Shown piece by piece: positions 17,501-26,127 of a stretch of 64,000 nucleotides of DNA (the stretch's first letter is position 1; each line of letters opens with the position of its first letter). The DNA comes from Candidatus Competibacteraceae bacterium (GTDB taxonomy: Bacteria > Pseudomonadota > Gammaproteobacteria > Competibacterales > Competibacteraceae): NCBI GenBank assembly GCA_016712625.1, contig JADJQQ010000031.1, positions 1 to 64,000 of the forward strand. Direction: 5' to 3'. Under the pieces are notes generated by a model, which saw only the letters and a program-made list of their open reading frames with translations, was not told the DNA's origin and did not search any database. Position numbers and translations under genes: made by a program.

Positions 17501-17656
17501 GTCGCTGGCCCGACCCAAGATATAGCCACCCGGCCCGTAAATAGCCGCTGGCTCCTGCACCGTGTTCGCTGTAGCGGACGGGTGCTCGCTAATGCCCGCC
17601 AGGTGACGCACGATCAGTCTTTCCAAACCCAATTCGCTGGTGTCGGTCGGTTTCAT
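14588..17656 (-). CDS. hsdR: Type I restriction enzyme, R subunit (HsdR)
   Basis: This intact 1022-residue protein is of normal family length. Near residue 170 the nuclease motif LDLVIFINGLPVLTFELK supplies the D...ExK active site. The SF2 motor follows, with Walker A LIQHSAGSGKSNTIAWLAHQ near residue 328, DEAH-type LLIDEAHSS near 432 and FTATPKNKTLE beyond. HsdR translocates DNA and cleaves it at a distance when the HsdS-bound site is unmethylated. Its ATG overlaps the stop of the upstream nuclease gene, so it is the last gene of a coupled operon that starts with hsdM. Confidence 0.95.
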   Translation of the reverse strand: MKPTDTSELGLERLIVRHLAGISEHPSATANTVQEPAAIYGPGGYILGRASDYNRDVALDTVQLLAFLQATQPKVVETLNLASEGMPRTQFLHRLQGEITKRGVVDVLRKGVSHGPVHVDLYKLLPTPGNAAAAEAFGKNLFSVTRQVRYSNDSGNELDLVIFINGLPVLTFELKNSLTKQTLADAIVQYQTTRSPQELLFQLGRCVAHVAVDDAKVAFCTELKGKASWFLPFNQGWNSGAGNPPNPHGLKTDYLWKQVLTRESLANIIESYAQVVEEEEADASGKKRKKRTPIFPRFHQLRTVRALLRRAHTDGVGKRYLIQHSAGSGKSNTIAWLAHQLVELRRKDDPLTGQFDSIIVITDRRALDTQIARTIKGYDHVASIFGHSDNAQELRDYLRRGKKIIVTTVQKFPFILDELGDLSGKRFALLIDEAHSSQGGKTTARMHEALGGKIAEEEFEEDSTQDAVNAEIEKRIASRKLLVNASYFAFTATPKNKTLELFGEKTLVGDKVQFRSPEELTYTTKQAIQEKFILDVVENYTTYDSFYQVAKTVADDPEFDKVKALKKIRHYVESHDKAIRRKAEIMVDHFTAQVAGKQKIGGKARAMIVCNGIARAIDYWREVSDYLTQIKSPYKAIVAYSGDFEIAGKQKTEADLNGFPSKDIPAHLKQDPYRFLVVANKFVTGFDEPLLHTMYVDKPLAGVLAVQALSRLNRAHPQKHDTFVLDFADNAEAVKAAFQDYYRATLQTGETDANKLHDLKGELDGQQVYSGQQVEDLVALYLSGADRDKLDPILDACVAEYTDKLGEDDQVKFKGTAKAFVRSYGFLAAILNYGHPTWEKLSIFLNFLIPKLPAPKEEDLSKGVLETIDMDSYRVEAKAALKMAMADADATVEPVPPGGNGGTGEADIDKLSAIIKTFNDLFGNIEWKDEDKIRKVIAEEIPARVAQDKAYQNAQANSDRQNARLEHDKALSRVVLELLSDHTELFKQFSDNPDFKRWLTDTVFDATFHPDVKPPASPGALA

Positions 17657-18735
17657 AGGCTCTCCAGCAGGCGGGCAATAGCCTTGGGCGACGGCAACTG
17701 GTCTTTCAGCTCCTTCGGCAGCGTCTTGGTGATGGCGTAGGTCGCCACGCCGATGGGCTTACGTGCGTCGCGCAGCGCGTACTCGACGATGGTGCGGGTT
17801 TTCTCCTTGCACAGGATGATGCCGATGGACGAGTTCTCGTCTTCCTGCCGCACCTGCGCATCCAGCGCTGCGAGGTAGAACTGCATCTTGCCGACGAACT
17901 CCGGCTCGAACTCGCCGATCTTCAGCTCGATAGCGACCAGTGCCCGCAGCTTTCGGTGGAACAGCAGCAGGTCGATGAAGAATTCTTTGCCTTCCACCTC
18001 CAGCCGATACTGGCTGCCCATGAAGGAGAACATGCCGCCCATCGCACGCAGGAAGTCCTCGATACGGGCGATCAGCGCGCGTTCCAGTTCGCGCTCGCTG
18101 TGCTGCTCACCCAGTTCGAGGAAGTCGAAGGCGTACTCGTCCTTCACCGCCAGCTTGGCTTGCGCGCGCAGCGCCGGGGTCAGCGCGCGGTCGAAATTGG
18201 TCTGACCGAGCAGCGATTTTTCGTAGCTCTGGTTGTCGATCTGGTGCGCGAGCACGTTCTTCGACCAGCCGAATTTGCGCGTCATGCGCAGGTAGAACTC
18301 GCGCTCCTGAGCTTCCTTGCAGCGCGACAGGATGAGCAGGTTGTGCGCCCAGCCGATTTCTCCAACCAGTGGTTGGAGTTTTGGCGCGGCGCTGTATTCC
18401 TGAAAGAACTGGCGCATGTACCAGAGGTTCTGCGCCGAAAACCCACCCACGCCGGGGAAGGTCGCGCGCAGGTCGGCGGAAAGCTGCTCCACCCCCCCCT
18501 TGCCCCAACCCTCGGTCTCCTGACGCTCGACGATCAGCCGACCAATGTCCCAATACAGGCCGACCAACTCTTTGTTGACCGCACGCAGCGCCGCGTACTG
18601 CGCGGCTTGGATGCGCGCCTTCACCTCGGCTAGCAAGGCCGGGTAGTCCTGCGCCGTGGCGGCCAGCGCCGCGCCAGCCTTACGCGTCGTTGGCGTACCG
18701 GTCTTGCGGGTGGTCGTTTTCTTACTCGTCGCCAT
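17653..18735 (-). CDS. DUF1016/YhcG-type PD-(D/E)XK nuclease, copy 1
   Basis: This intact protein has 360 residues: a Lys/Thr-rich tail (KKTTTRKTGTPTTRKAG), a DUF1016 N-terminal helical domain (LLAEVKARIQAAQYAALRAV, LYWDIGRLIVERQ), the FGWSKNVLAHQI region, and a C-terminal nuclease core FFIDLLLFHRKL...LVAIELKIGEF with the D and ExK residues near 248-268. DUF1016 proteins are often encoded inside type I restriction loci; their role there is not settled. It overlaps hsdS upstream (14 nt) and hsdR downstream (4 nt). It shares the same architecture as the gene at 20115, but the two are diverged rather than a recent duplication. Confidence 0.88.
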   Translation of the reverse strand: MATSKKTTTRKTGTPTTRKAGAALAATAQDYPALLAEVKARIQAAQYAALRAVNKELVGLYWDIGRLIVERQETEGWGKGGVEQLSADLRATFPGVGGFSAQNLWYMRQFFQEYSAAPKLQPLVGEIGWAHNLLILSRCKEAQEREFYLRMTRKFGWSKNVLAHQIDNQSYEKSLLGQTNFDRALTPALRAQAKLAVKDEYAFDFLELGEQHSERELERALIARIEDFLRAMGGMFSFMGSQYRLEVEGKEFFIDLLLFHRKLRALVAIELKIGEFEPEFVGKMQFYLAALDAQVRQEDENSSIGIILCKEKTRTIVEYALRDARKPIGVATYAITKTLPKELKDQLPSPKAIARLLESL

Positions 18736-20118
18736 CGGCGTTCACCTCGTCGGTGCTGCCTGCTTCATCATCGCCCAGCACGGCCAGCGCCGTGTCGTCC
18801 ACCACGTCCTCCGGGTCGGGTTGCCAGCCCCGCACGTCCACTTGGCCGGTGACCACATCGGCAATCAGGCGGTCGCGGTATTCGCGGATGGCAGTTTGCT
18901 TTCTCCTCTCGGTGCGGGCGATGGCTTCTGCCAGCGGCTTGGAGTGCGTCGGCGATCAGCGGTCCAGATGGTGGCTGGCAATTTCGTTTTCGACCGGCGG
19001 CACGGTGAACGGAATCGCTGCAGGCCTGCTGCGTCAGGTGCGCGATGCGGCCGCGGTACGCGATAGCGCTGAGCGGCCGCGCTTCGCCATGCGAAAAGCG
19101 CGGTAGGATTCGCAGCTCATCCGCCTTGCGCAACCCGATGAACTCTGTTGTGCCAAAACCGATTTCTGTCGCTAGCGTATCGAGCAACCCGCCTTCGCCG
19201 TCCTCGTGACCAGCAAGTCATCTTCGCCATCACCGGAGCTTGCGCCAAGTAGGTTTAGCTACCCAACTCCAGGTCTTTCTGTTCTCAACACGCTGTGGCT
19301 TTCCATCATCGCTAATGCAGCTCCGGCAAGAACGACACCGAGGCGTCGCTGAGGCGAAACGCAGGTTGCTCCAAGACGACGGATTGAACTCGCCACATTC
19401 TTGAGCTTTGCACTTTCCCAATGTGCCGGGATTTGCATCATCCATTCGATGTCTGAATCGCGCTTCTCCGTGCGAGGCATCAAGACCTTGTATTACCGTA
19501 CCCTCGATGATGGTTTGCTTCTGTTCGGAGAGTAGCTTGATGAGATCGCGCTTGGCCTTGATGAAGCGGGCGATGTGCGCGTCCTGAATACGCAGATAGG
19601 CGACGATCTGGTCTTGTTCGGGGCGCGGCGGTTGCAGCAGGGCATCTGCTTAAAGGATTCCCAATACAGCCGGTTGCGGTCGGCAACGATGCCGCGCGAG
19701 AACTTGTTGACCTCCTGCATGTACGCCGCCGTGCGGAACAGGTAACGAGATAGTAGCTGCTGTTGGCATCGTCGTGGAGGGTTCACCACGACATAGGCCG
19801 GGCTGACCAGCCCATCGACTGGCGCGGGACCGACCGCGCCTTGCCACATCCGCATCATGTTGTATGCAATGTCACCCTTGGCTGCACGTTTGTATTTCTC
19901 CTTCTGGCTCATCACCTGCTTGCGCTTCAGGTTTTCCAGCCTGCACGCACACCGGTGCGCAGCAATACTTCCAGAATGGGCAGGTCGGAAAGCCCGTTTT
20001 CGACGCGATGACCGAAAAGGCGACCATTACGAAGCATCTGCCAGCCCTGCGGCACCTTGGGAACCCAAAGAAACCCAGACTCCCGATATGCGGGATAGCT
20101 TGCCTGTACGTCCATCAC
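18722..20118 (-). pseudogene. hsdS: Type I restriction specificity subunit (HsdS), frameshifted
   Basis: HsdS carries two target-recognition domains and chooses the DNA sequence. Blocks in order: start MMDVQASYPAYRESGFLWVP, KVPQGWQMLRNGRL, SQKEKYKRAAKGDIAYNMMR, WQGAVGPAPVDGLVSPAYVV, EVNKFSRGIVADRNRLYW, a second half opening RDSDIEWMMQIPAHWES, TLATEIGFGTTEFIGLR, and the end EYRDRLIADVVTGQVDVRGW ... GDE at 18722. Frame changes occur near 19925, 19645, 19490, 19390 and 19050, and sequence appears to be missing in the second half. Without HsdS the complex would neither methylate nor restrict, so the locus is inactive unless these are sequence errors or another HsdS acts in trans. Confidence 0.85.
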
Positions 20119-21185
20119 ACCGCCCCCTCCTCATCAGCACCGCTCCGGTTTTCCAGCCGCGCCCTGGAGCGTGCTACCGCTTCGTGCAGCTTTTGCTCCA
20201 GCAGTTGCCGGGGCGGCAGGCCGGTGAGGTATTCGGCGACGTGGATACCGCTTTGATCCAGTTCCAGCAACTCGATCCGCTCGCGGTTCTTGCCGGTGCA
20301 CAGGATGATGCCCAACGGCGGCGCTTCGCCCGGCTCCTGTTCGTGTTTGGCGAGCCAGCGCAGGTACAGCTCCATTTGGCCCTTGTCGGCGGCCTTGAAT
20401 TCGCCGAGCTTCAGTTCAATGGCGACCAGGCGCTTGAGACGGCGGTTGTAGAACAGCAGGTCGATGTAAAAATCGTCGTTGTCGATCTGCAAGCGCTTCT
20501 GGCGGGCGATGAAACTGAAACCGGAGCCCAGCTCCAGCAAGAAGTTTTCCAGCTCGCGCAGGATGGCGTCTTCCAGGTCTTTTTCTAGATAGCGGTCACG
20601 CAGGTCAAGAAAATCGAGAATATAGGGGTCTTTCAGGATCAGCGCCGGGCTCATTTCACCCTGCTCACGCAAGGCGGTCAGCTCTGTCACCAGCAATGCA
20701 TCGGGTTTGCGCGACAGCGCGGTGCGTTCGAACAGCATCGAGTCCAGCCTGCCTTGCAAGGTGCGGGTGCTCCATCCTTCGCTACGACACATCTCTAGAT
20801 AGAACTCGCGTTTGAGCGGGTCGTCGATATAGATCAGGCACCGCAGGTGGGTCCAGCTCAATTGTCTACTCAGTGCGTAGACAATTTCCTCGGCTTCGAA
20901 TACCTCGGCAAAGCGCAGCATGTGGCGCAGGTTTTTCATGCCGAATCCGCGCCCGTGCTCTGCCTCCAAATGTCGCGCCAGAGATACGACGATTTGCTCG
21001 CCATAGCCCGCGCGTTCGCGTTTGAGCACTTCGGTACGGATGCGCTGGCCGATGCGCCAGTAAAGCAGGGTCAGCGCGGAATTGACGGTGGCCGCCAGCC
21101 CGGCTTTGGCCTCGGCGATGAGGTGTCGGATGTCGCTGGCCAGCGCGGTGGCGTCCTGGTTGACTGGAGGATGCTTTTGAGTCAC
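20115..21185 (-). CDS. DUF1016/YhcG-type PD-(D/E)XK nuclease, copy 2
   Basis: This intact 356-residue protein has the DUF1016 N-terminal domain (DIRHLIAEAKAGLAATVNSA, LLYWRIGQRIRTEVLK, GFGMKNLRHMLRFAEVF) and C-terminal nuclease core FYIDLLFYNRRL...LVAIELKLGEF near residues 237-258. Its ATG overlaps the hsdM stop and its stop overlaps the hsdS start (both ATGA-type), so all three are translated together. Having two diverged DUF1016 nucleases in a single hsd operon is unusual. Confidence 0.88.
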   Translation of the reverse strand: MTQKHPPVNQDATALASDIRHLIAEAKAGLAATVNSALTLLYWRIGQRIRTEVLKRERAGYGEQIVVSLARHLEAEHGRGFGMKNLRHMLRFAEVFEAEEIVYALSRQLSWTHLRCLIYIDDPLKREFYLEMCRSEGWSTRTLQGRLDSMLFERTALSRKPDALLVTELTALREQGEMSPALILKDPYILDFLDLRDRYLEKDLEDAILRELENFLLELGSGFSFIARQKRLQIDNDDFYIDLLFYNRRLKRLVAIELKLGEFKAADKGQMELYLRWLAKHEQEPGEAPPLGIILCTGKNRERIELLELDQSGIHVAEYLTGLPPRQLLEQKLHEAVARSRARLENRSGADEEGAV

Positions 21186-23566
21186 GCCGAACCTCCCACA
21201 ATCTTGTGCAGCAAACCTTCGCTCTGCTGCTCCAGCGCGAGGATGTCGGCGCGGATTTCCGCCAGCGTGCGCAACGGCGCGGGCTTGTAGAAGTAGCGCG
21301 CGAACGAAATCTCGTAGCCGATCTGGGTCTTGTCCGTGGCGATCCAGGCATCCGGTGCGTGTGGCAGCACCTCGCGGGCGAAGAAGGCGTCGATGCCGCC
21401 CGGTTCCTTCAACGGCACCTGCTCGGTGTCGCGCAGCTCGCTGTCGGGCTCGTACTCGACCATGAAGCGATCCTTGCCCACGGTCTCCAGGTGCGCACCA
21501 TCGAAGCTGGACTCAAAATGCTCGCCCGCCTTGATCTTGCCGCGCTTGGCGATGACCGGCGGCGCTGCTTCGTCGCGCCAGCTGACGGCCTTGTAAATGG
21601 CCTTCTTCTCCGGCGCGCCGAGCTTGTCGCCCTGCGCTTTCAGGGCTGCATCGAAGCGGGAGCGGAATTCATTGTGGTCGTCGAACACGGCGCTGCCCAA
21701 TGCCTGCTGCGCCCGTTGCGCCACCTCCATCAACCCCTTGTCGCGCTGCCAGGTCGAGGCGTCGAGCAGCTTCTTGCGCCGTTTGGCGGGCACGACCTTA
21801 CGGGCGGCGGGGGCCTCACTGTCATCGCCGCTGTCCTCGCCGTCGTCGTCTTCGTTCTCGTCATCGCCTTTCAGCCACGCCTCGATGGCCGGTTTCCGCT
21901 TGGCGAACTCGGTATAGAGCGCCTCCCCGTGGGTGGCGTAGATCTCGGCGCGCAGCGCCTCATCGCCGGAAGCAAAACGCAGGGACTCGATGCGCTCGTC
22001 AGAGAGCTGGCTTTTCAGGCGCAGTGGGCGCTCGACAGTGATCTTCCAGTAGCCGAAGTCCTGAGTGTCGAACCATTTGGACTGCACGGTTTCCTGTGCA
22101 TCGCTGAGGTAGAGGTCGAGGATGCGGGCAATGTCGGCATCACTCAGTTCGCAGTTTTTCTTGCCGAGGTTACGGCGCAGCGGCTGGAACCACTGCGATG
22201 CGTCGATCAACTGCACTTTTCCCTTGCGGTGTGTGGACTTTCGGTTGGCCAGCACCCAGATGTAGGTGGCGATGCCGGTGTTATAGAAGATGTTCAGCGG
22301 CAGAGCGATGATGGCTTCGAGCCAGTCGTTCTCCAGCACCCAGCGGCGGATGTTGCTCTCGCCCTGCCCCGCATCGCCGGTGAACAGCGCCGAGCCGTTA
22401 TGCACCAGCGCGATGCGCGAGCCCAGCGGCGTGTTATGCTTCATCTTTTGCAGCTTGTTCACCAGAAACATCAGCTGTCCGTCGCTGGAACGGGTGATGA
22501 GCTTAAACTCAGAATCATCGCCGTGGCTGACGATGAAGCGCGGGTCGTTGAATCCCTGCTTGCCGCCCATGCGTTCCAGATCGGTCTTCCAACTCTTGCC
22601 GTAGGGCGGGTTGGAGATCATGAAATCGAATTCGCGGCTGCGGAACTGGTCGGCGGACAAGGTGGATTTGTCCGCGCCGCCGACGATGTTCTCCGCCTCC
22701 GCGCCTTCGCCCTTCAAGAGCAGGTCGGCCTTGCAGATGGCGTAGGTTTCGTCGCTGATTTCCTGCCCGAACAGGTGGATCGACACTTCCTTGCCGTGCG
22801 CCGCGGCCAGTTCGTGCAACACTTCCTCGGCCACGGTGAGCATGCCGCCGGTGCCGCAGGAGCCGTCATAGAGCGAATAGGTGCTGGACTCGATGCGCTC
22901 GGCCACCGGCAAAAACAGCAGCTTGGCCATGAGCCGCACCACATCGCGCGGGGTGAAGTGCTCGCCGGCCTCTTCATTGTTCTCTTCGTTGAAGCGGCGG
23001 ATCAGCTCCTCAAACACCGTGCCCATGCCATGGTTGTCCAGCGCGGGCAGCTTGACGCGGCCATCGGCATCTTTCACCGGCAGCGGCGCAAGATTGATCT
23101 CGGGGTCGAGAAAGTCCTCGATCAGATAACCCAAAACGTGGGAATCCACCAGCTTCTGGATCTGGTTGCGGAAGTTGAACTTGGTGAGAATTTCCTGCAC
23201 GTTGGGCGAGAAGCCGTCCAGATACGCAATGAAGTCATCGCGCAGGCGCTGCCCTGCTGCGCTGGCCTTCAGCTTGGCCAGCGTGAATTCCGAGACGTTG
23301 TAGAAGGCTTGGCCTGCCGCCATGCGCAGCGCGCCGTCCTGCTCGGCCACTTTGTGGGTGTCGAGGAACTTCTTGCGCTCCAGCACCGCGTCCTTCGTGG
23401 CTTCAAGCACGGCATCGAGCCGCCGCAGCACGGTGAAGGGCAGGATCACGTCACGGTACTTGCCGCGCACGTAGACATCGCGCAGGCGGTCGTCGGCGAT
23501 GTTCCAGATGAAGTCGGAAATCCACTTGATCTGGCTTTGGTCTGATTGGTTGGTGTACGTCATCAA
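21182..23566 (-). CDS. hsdM: Type I restriction-modification methyltransferase (HsdM)
   Basis: This intact 794-residue protein has an N-terminal helical domain (DFIWNIADDRLRDVYVRGKY), then an adenine-methyltransferase core with FTPRDVVRLMAKL near residue 205, SAM-binding DGSCGTGGML near 235 and the catalytic NPPYG near 320. A long acidic insert (DDENEDDDGEDSGDDSEAPA) and a C-terminal extension follow. HsdM with HsdS methylates adenine in both strands of the target. It is the first gene of the operon; the start at 23566 is the first ATG of the frame and the promoter should lie in 23567-23800. Confidence 0.95.
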   Translation of the reverse strand: MMTYTNQSDQSQIKWISDFIWNIADDRLRDVYVRGKYRDVILPFTVLRRLDAVLEATKDAVLERKKFLDTHKVAEQDGALRMAAGQAFYNVSEFTLAKLKASAAGQRLRDDFIAYLDGFSPNVQEILTKFNFRNQIQKLVDSHVLGYLIEDFLDPEINLAPLPVKDADGRVKLPALDNHGMGTVFEELIRRFNEENNEEAGEHFTPRDVVRLMAKLLFLPVAERIESSTYSLYDGSCGTGGMLTVAEEVLHELAAAHGKEVSIHLFGQEISDETYAICKADLLLKGEGAEAENIVGGADKSTLSADQFRSREFDFMISNPPYGKSWKTDLERMGGKQGFNDPRFIVSHGDDSEFKLITRSSDGQLMFLVNKLQKMKHNTPLGSRIALVHNGSALFTGDAGQGESNIRRWVLENDWLEAIIALPLNIFYNTGIATYIWVLANRKSTHRKGKVQLIDASQWFQPLRRNLGKKNCELSDADIARILDLYLSDAQETVQSKWFDTQDFGYWKITVERPLRLKSQLSDERIESLRFASGDEALRAEIYATHGEALYTEFAKRKPAIEAWLKGDDENEDDDGEDSGDDSEAPAARKVVPAKRRKKLLDASTWQRDKGLMEVAQRAQQALGSAVFDDHNEFRSRFDAALKAQGDKLGAPEKKAIYKAVSWRDEAAPPVIAKRGKIKAGEHFESSFDGAHLETVGKDRFMVEYEPDSELRDTEQVPLKEPGGIDAFFAREVLPHAPDAWIATDKTQIGYEISFARYFYKPAPLRTLAEIRADILALEQQSEGLLHKIVGGSA

Positions 23567-24282
23567 CTCGGGTTCCCGTTTCTCATTTGTAACCGCTCGA
23601 TTTGATCACCTTGGCAGATTCATGGAAATATGTAGAGGGACGGGCCGTGCGCTTGCTCATGTTGCCGCGCTGCTTGTCCGCAGCGCACAGGCGCGCCTCA
23701 AAGCCGAGCGACGCCCCGCGACTGTCCCGTTGGTACGTTGCCACGCCATGTCGTCCTTCAGAGTCGCTGTCATCGATTAATATCATGGGAAATATAGCGC
23801 GGATTGACCGGTCGGCTGGTCCTCTCGTTGAAGCCGCCGGCGAGCGTTAAGCGCCCTTCACGCGAAATTCCCCTGAATAGATTCAATCGACGGCTTTCAC
23901 CGGTCGAGTGAAATCGCGAGGCATCACCGAGCAGCGCGTTCCTCTCGCGGGGAGCAGCTGCGTTAGGCGAGGCTTAGCGACCTTACCTCCCTTTCTGCCA
24001 ATCTCAATTACCCTATCCCACCCCCACTTCAAACCTTGGCCGATTTCGACTCGGAAAGTCTGATCACCGACCGGTTGATCGCGCGAGTTCGGAGCCACCA
24101 GGAGGGAGAGCAATATCCCACGTCCAAACCACGGCTCGCCAATTTGCCAACCGTGCTCCGCGCTTTTGGATGATCGGTGATCGGGACAGGCCACCGCGTT
24201 GGAGGCCGCCGGTCGGCGCGCCGCGCTCTCCGACGCAGTGGAGGGACACCGCCGGCGCTCTCCGAGCGGCGGCCTTGACCCC
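23567..24282. other. Intergenic region between hsdM and the ProQ-like gene
   Basis: This 700-bp stretch has no supported gene. Open frames here (for example minus 23883-24194) show no domain and no ribosome-binding site. It probably marks the border between the restriction island and the element backbone. I searched by eye for attachment-site-like repeats and found none. Confidence 0.4.
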
Positions 24283-25104
24283 CTACCCTACGTTCTGGCC
24301 TTTTTTTTCAAGCGCAAGATGGGCCGCGCGACCGGTGGCGTTGGCTCGGCTGCAACCGGCGCGGGCGGCGTTGACGCCCCGGACCGGTGGCGTTGGCTCG
24401 GCTGCAACCGGCGCGGGCGGCGTTGACGCCCCGGCGGGCAGCGTTGGCGCCCCGGCGGGCGGCGTGGGGATGGGCGTCGTCACCGAGAGCGCGGGATGGG
24501 TGAGCGCGATCTCGCCGTCCCGGTAGTGCGCCAGCGAACCGCGTAGCATGGCGACCCATTGCGGATGGTCTTTGGCCGCGTGTTCCAGCCGGCGCCAGAT
24601 GTCGGCCGGCAGCCGCGCGGTCACCCGGCCCTCGCTGGTTTGGAGCGTGATCGTGACGCTGCCTGACTGGCGGCAGGTCTCGGGTAGCTCGGTAAATGTC
24701 ACAGTCCATTCAAGGCGGCCCGGCACGCAATAGTCCTTGGGCAGCGGGGTTTCGGGCGGGAGGCCCGTCGCCGGGGCCGCCAGTCCGGCCTTCGGCGGGT
24801 GGGCCACGCACGCCCGCTCGGCCTCTTGCGCCGTGACCACGCCGGCGGGCTGGCCTTGCAAGTCCACCCGCATCGCGCCGGCCCGGACGCTGGTGCGATA
24901 GCGCCGCCGGCAACAGTACCTGTCCAGCGCCCGCCGCACCCGCGCCTTGTCGTAACCGAGGCGGATGAGGTCTTGATGGATGTTGATCTTGATCGGCCGG
25001 GGTCGCTCCCAATCGAAGCAGTCGGGAAACAGCGCGGCCAGCGGCAGCTCCTCGGACACCGGGGTCGGCGGGTACGAAGGATTGGGGTCGGAGTGGATGG
25101 GCAT
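24283..25104 (-). CDS. ProQ/FinO-domain RNA-binding protein with unusual C-terminal tail
   Basis: The N-terminal half carries the ProQ/FinO RNA chaperone core: PIKINIHQDLIRLGYDKARV, RRALDRYCCRRRYRTSV and RVDLQGQPAGVVTAQEAERA. Such proteins bind structured sRNAs and transcript 3' ends; on plasmids they control conjugation and replication RNAs. Residues ~105-200 are a second, unrecognised segment. The tail is Ala/Pro-rich and encoded by a perfect 52-bp tandem duplication, which is read in two different frames because 52 is not a multiple of 3. The start overlaps the stop of the upstream 91-residue gene (TAATG), placing it third in the ParA operon. Confidence 0.75.
   Translation of the reverse strand: MPIHSDPNPSYPPTPVSEELPLAALFPDCFDWERPRPIKINIHQDLIRLGYDKARVRRALDRYCCRRRYRTSVRAGAMRVDLQGQPAGVVTAQEAERACVAHPPKAGLAAPATGLPPETPLPKDYCVPGRLEWTVTFTELPETCRQSGSVTITLQTSEGRVTARLPADIWRRLEHAAKDHPQWVAMLRGSLAHYRDGEIALTHPALSVTTPIPTPPAGAPTLPAGASTPPAPVAAEPTPPVRGVNAARAGCSRANATGRAAHLALEKKGQNVG
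24331..24434. repeat. Perfect 52-bp tandem duplication inside the ProQ-like gene
   Basis: Units 24331-24382 and 24383-24434 are identical (ACCGGTGGCGTTGGCTCGGC at the start, GTTGACGCCCCGG at the end). As 52 is 3n+1, the duplication shifts the reading frame of the C-terminal tail; the second half reads NAARAGCSRANATG instead of STPPAPVAAEPTPP. Confidence 0.9.
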
Positions 25105-25379
25105 TATCCGTTTTTATCAGGCCGGGCGCTCAACCAGAGATCTAGCGCCTCCACCAGAATCTGTTGGCTTTTTTTATTGTCTTTTATGCCTGCGTGCTTT
25201 AAGGCTTCGTATCGTCTGCGATCAAGCTTTAGCGTGAGGGACTTATAATAATCCGTATTTCCATTCTGGTGTGGGGGGGTTGTTTGCGGTGGCCTCAAAC
25301 GCCCAACGGCTGTTTCCGAAGGGATCGCCTCGCCCTTCTTTTTGAACAATCCCTCCGTTATCGACGCCGCTTTTGCCAT
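25104..25379 (-). CDS. Small basic protein, probable ParA partner (centromere-binding type)
   Basis: This 91-residue product reads MAKAASITEGLFKKKGEAIP, a Pro/Gln linker, and a C-terminal YYKSLTLKLDRRRYEALKHA ... KSQQILVEALDLWLS that looks like a ribbon-helix-helix domain. Its position directly after parA and the palindromes around both genes suggest it is the site-specific DNA-binding partner and autorepressor. This is inferred from context; I recognise no named family. Confidence 0.6.
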   Translation of the reverse strand: MAKAASITEGLFKKKGEAIPSETAVGRLRPPQTTPPHQNGNTDYYKSLTLKLDRRRYEALKHAGIKDNKKSQQILVEALDLWLSARPDKNG

Positions 25380-25393
25380 CCGGGTAACTCCAT

Positions 25394-25458
25394 AAATACG
25401 TATTTGCGTATTAAATTAATTATGACGATGCTTTACGTAGTTGTTTAAATACGTATTT
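25394..25458. promoter_or_regulatory. Two palindromic sites AAATACGTATTT between parA and the small gene
   Basis: Perfect 12-bp palindromes lie at 25394-25405 (just upstream of the 91-residue gene) and 25447-25458 (inside the 3' end of parA). The same motif recurs at 26128-26139 and, as ATATACGTATTT, at 26185-26196. A half-site TTGCGTATT adjoins the first. Confidence 0.75.
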
Positions 25459-26049
25459 CCATAACTCAGCCACTTCGCCAGCCGAGCGGCTATTTCGGTC
25501 AAGTTCCCACACCGTTCTGCCATCAATCATCGACGACGCATAGTCGGTTCGTTGATAGAGCGTGACTGGAGCGACGGTTCCATGCTGCGATAGAGCGACC
25601 GCTGATTCGCCGGTGATCTTTGCCCGCGCCGCCGCTCCATTGATGACAAACACCAAACGCTTGCGAGCCTCCTCAACCAAATCAACGGTCGATCCAACGG
25701 CGCGTAGATCATGCGGGCTGGGTCTCGTGGGTACCAACACCAAATCGGCCACGGAGATCACAGAGCGAATGGTGTCAGTTACCGCCGGCGGGGTATCAAT
25801 AATCGCAAGCTTCACCCCTCCCTTTGCGAGCCGTTGGATGTGATTCGATAAATGTGCAATGTTCAGAGCCGCAAACAGCGGCGTTTCCGCGCGTCGCTGA
25901 TTCCACCAATGGGCCAGGCTGGCTTGGGGGTCGGTATCGATCAAAGCTACCGGCCCCGCCCCGCTCTCTTGGGCCATCACCCCAAGATGGCCGGCCAAGG
26001 TCGTCTTTCCGACGCCTCCCTTTTGGCTCGCGATTACCAGGACCCGCAT
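25420..26049 (-). CDS. parA: ParA-family partition ATPase
   Basis: This 209-residue ATPase begins MRVLVIASQKGGVGKTTLAG, a deviant Walker A, followed by ALIDTDPQASLAHWWNQR (switch I) and KLAIIDTPPAVTD (Walker B-like). It belongs to the small ParA type that lacks an N-terminal DNA-binding domain and depends on a separate small regulator, here the next gene. It drives segregation of the element or positioning of its DNA. AAATACGTATTT palindromes lie on both sides and probably form the operator/centromere. Confidence 0.88.
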   Translation of the reverse strand: MRVLVIASQKGGVGKTTLAGHLGVMAQESGAGPVALIDTDPQASLAHWWNQRRAETPLFAALNIAHLSNHIQRLAKGGVKLAIIDTPPAVTDTIRSVISVADLVLVPTRPSPHDLRAVGSTVDLVEEARKRLVFVINGAAARAKITGESAVALSQHGTVAPVTLYQRTDYASSMIDGRTVWELDRNSRSAGEVAELWKYVFKQLRKASS

Positions 26050-26127
26050 GGATTGATACCCTTATTTCGTGAAATCACGGCTGCCTTATCAAGGCGAGTT
26101 ATTTTAATGCGATTTAGTTAATTACGC

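Noticed and set aside
21206..23545. 779-codon plus-strand open frame
   Set aside because: Antisense to hsdM over its full length with no protein-like features; a shadow of a GC-rich gene.
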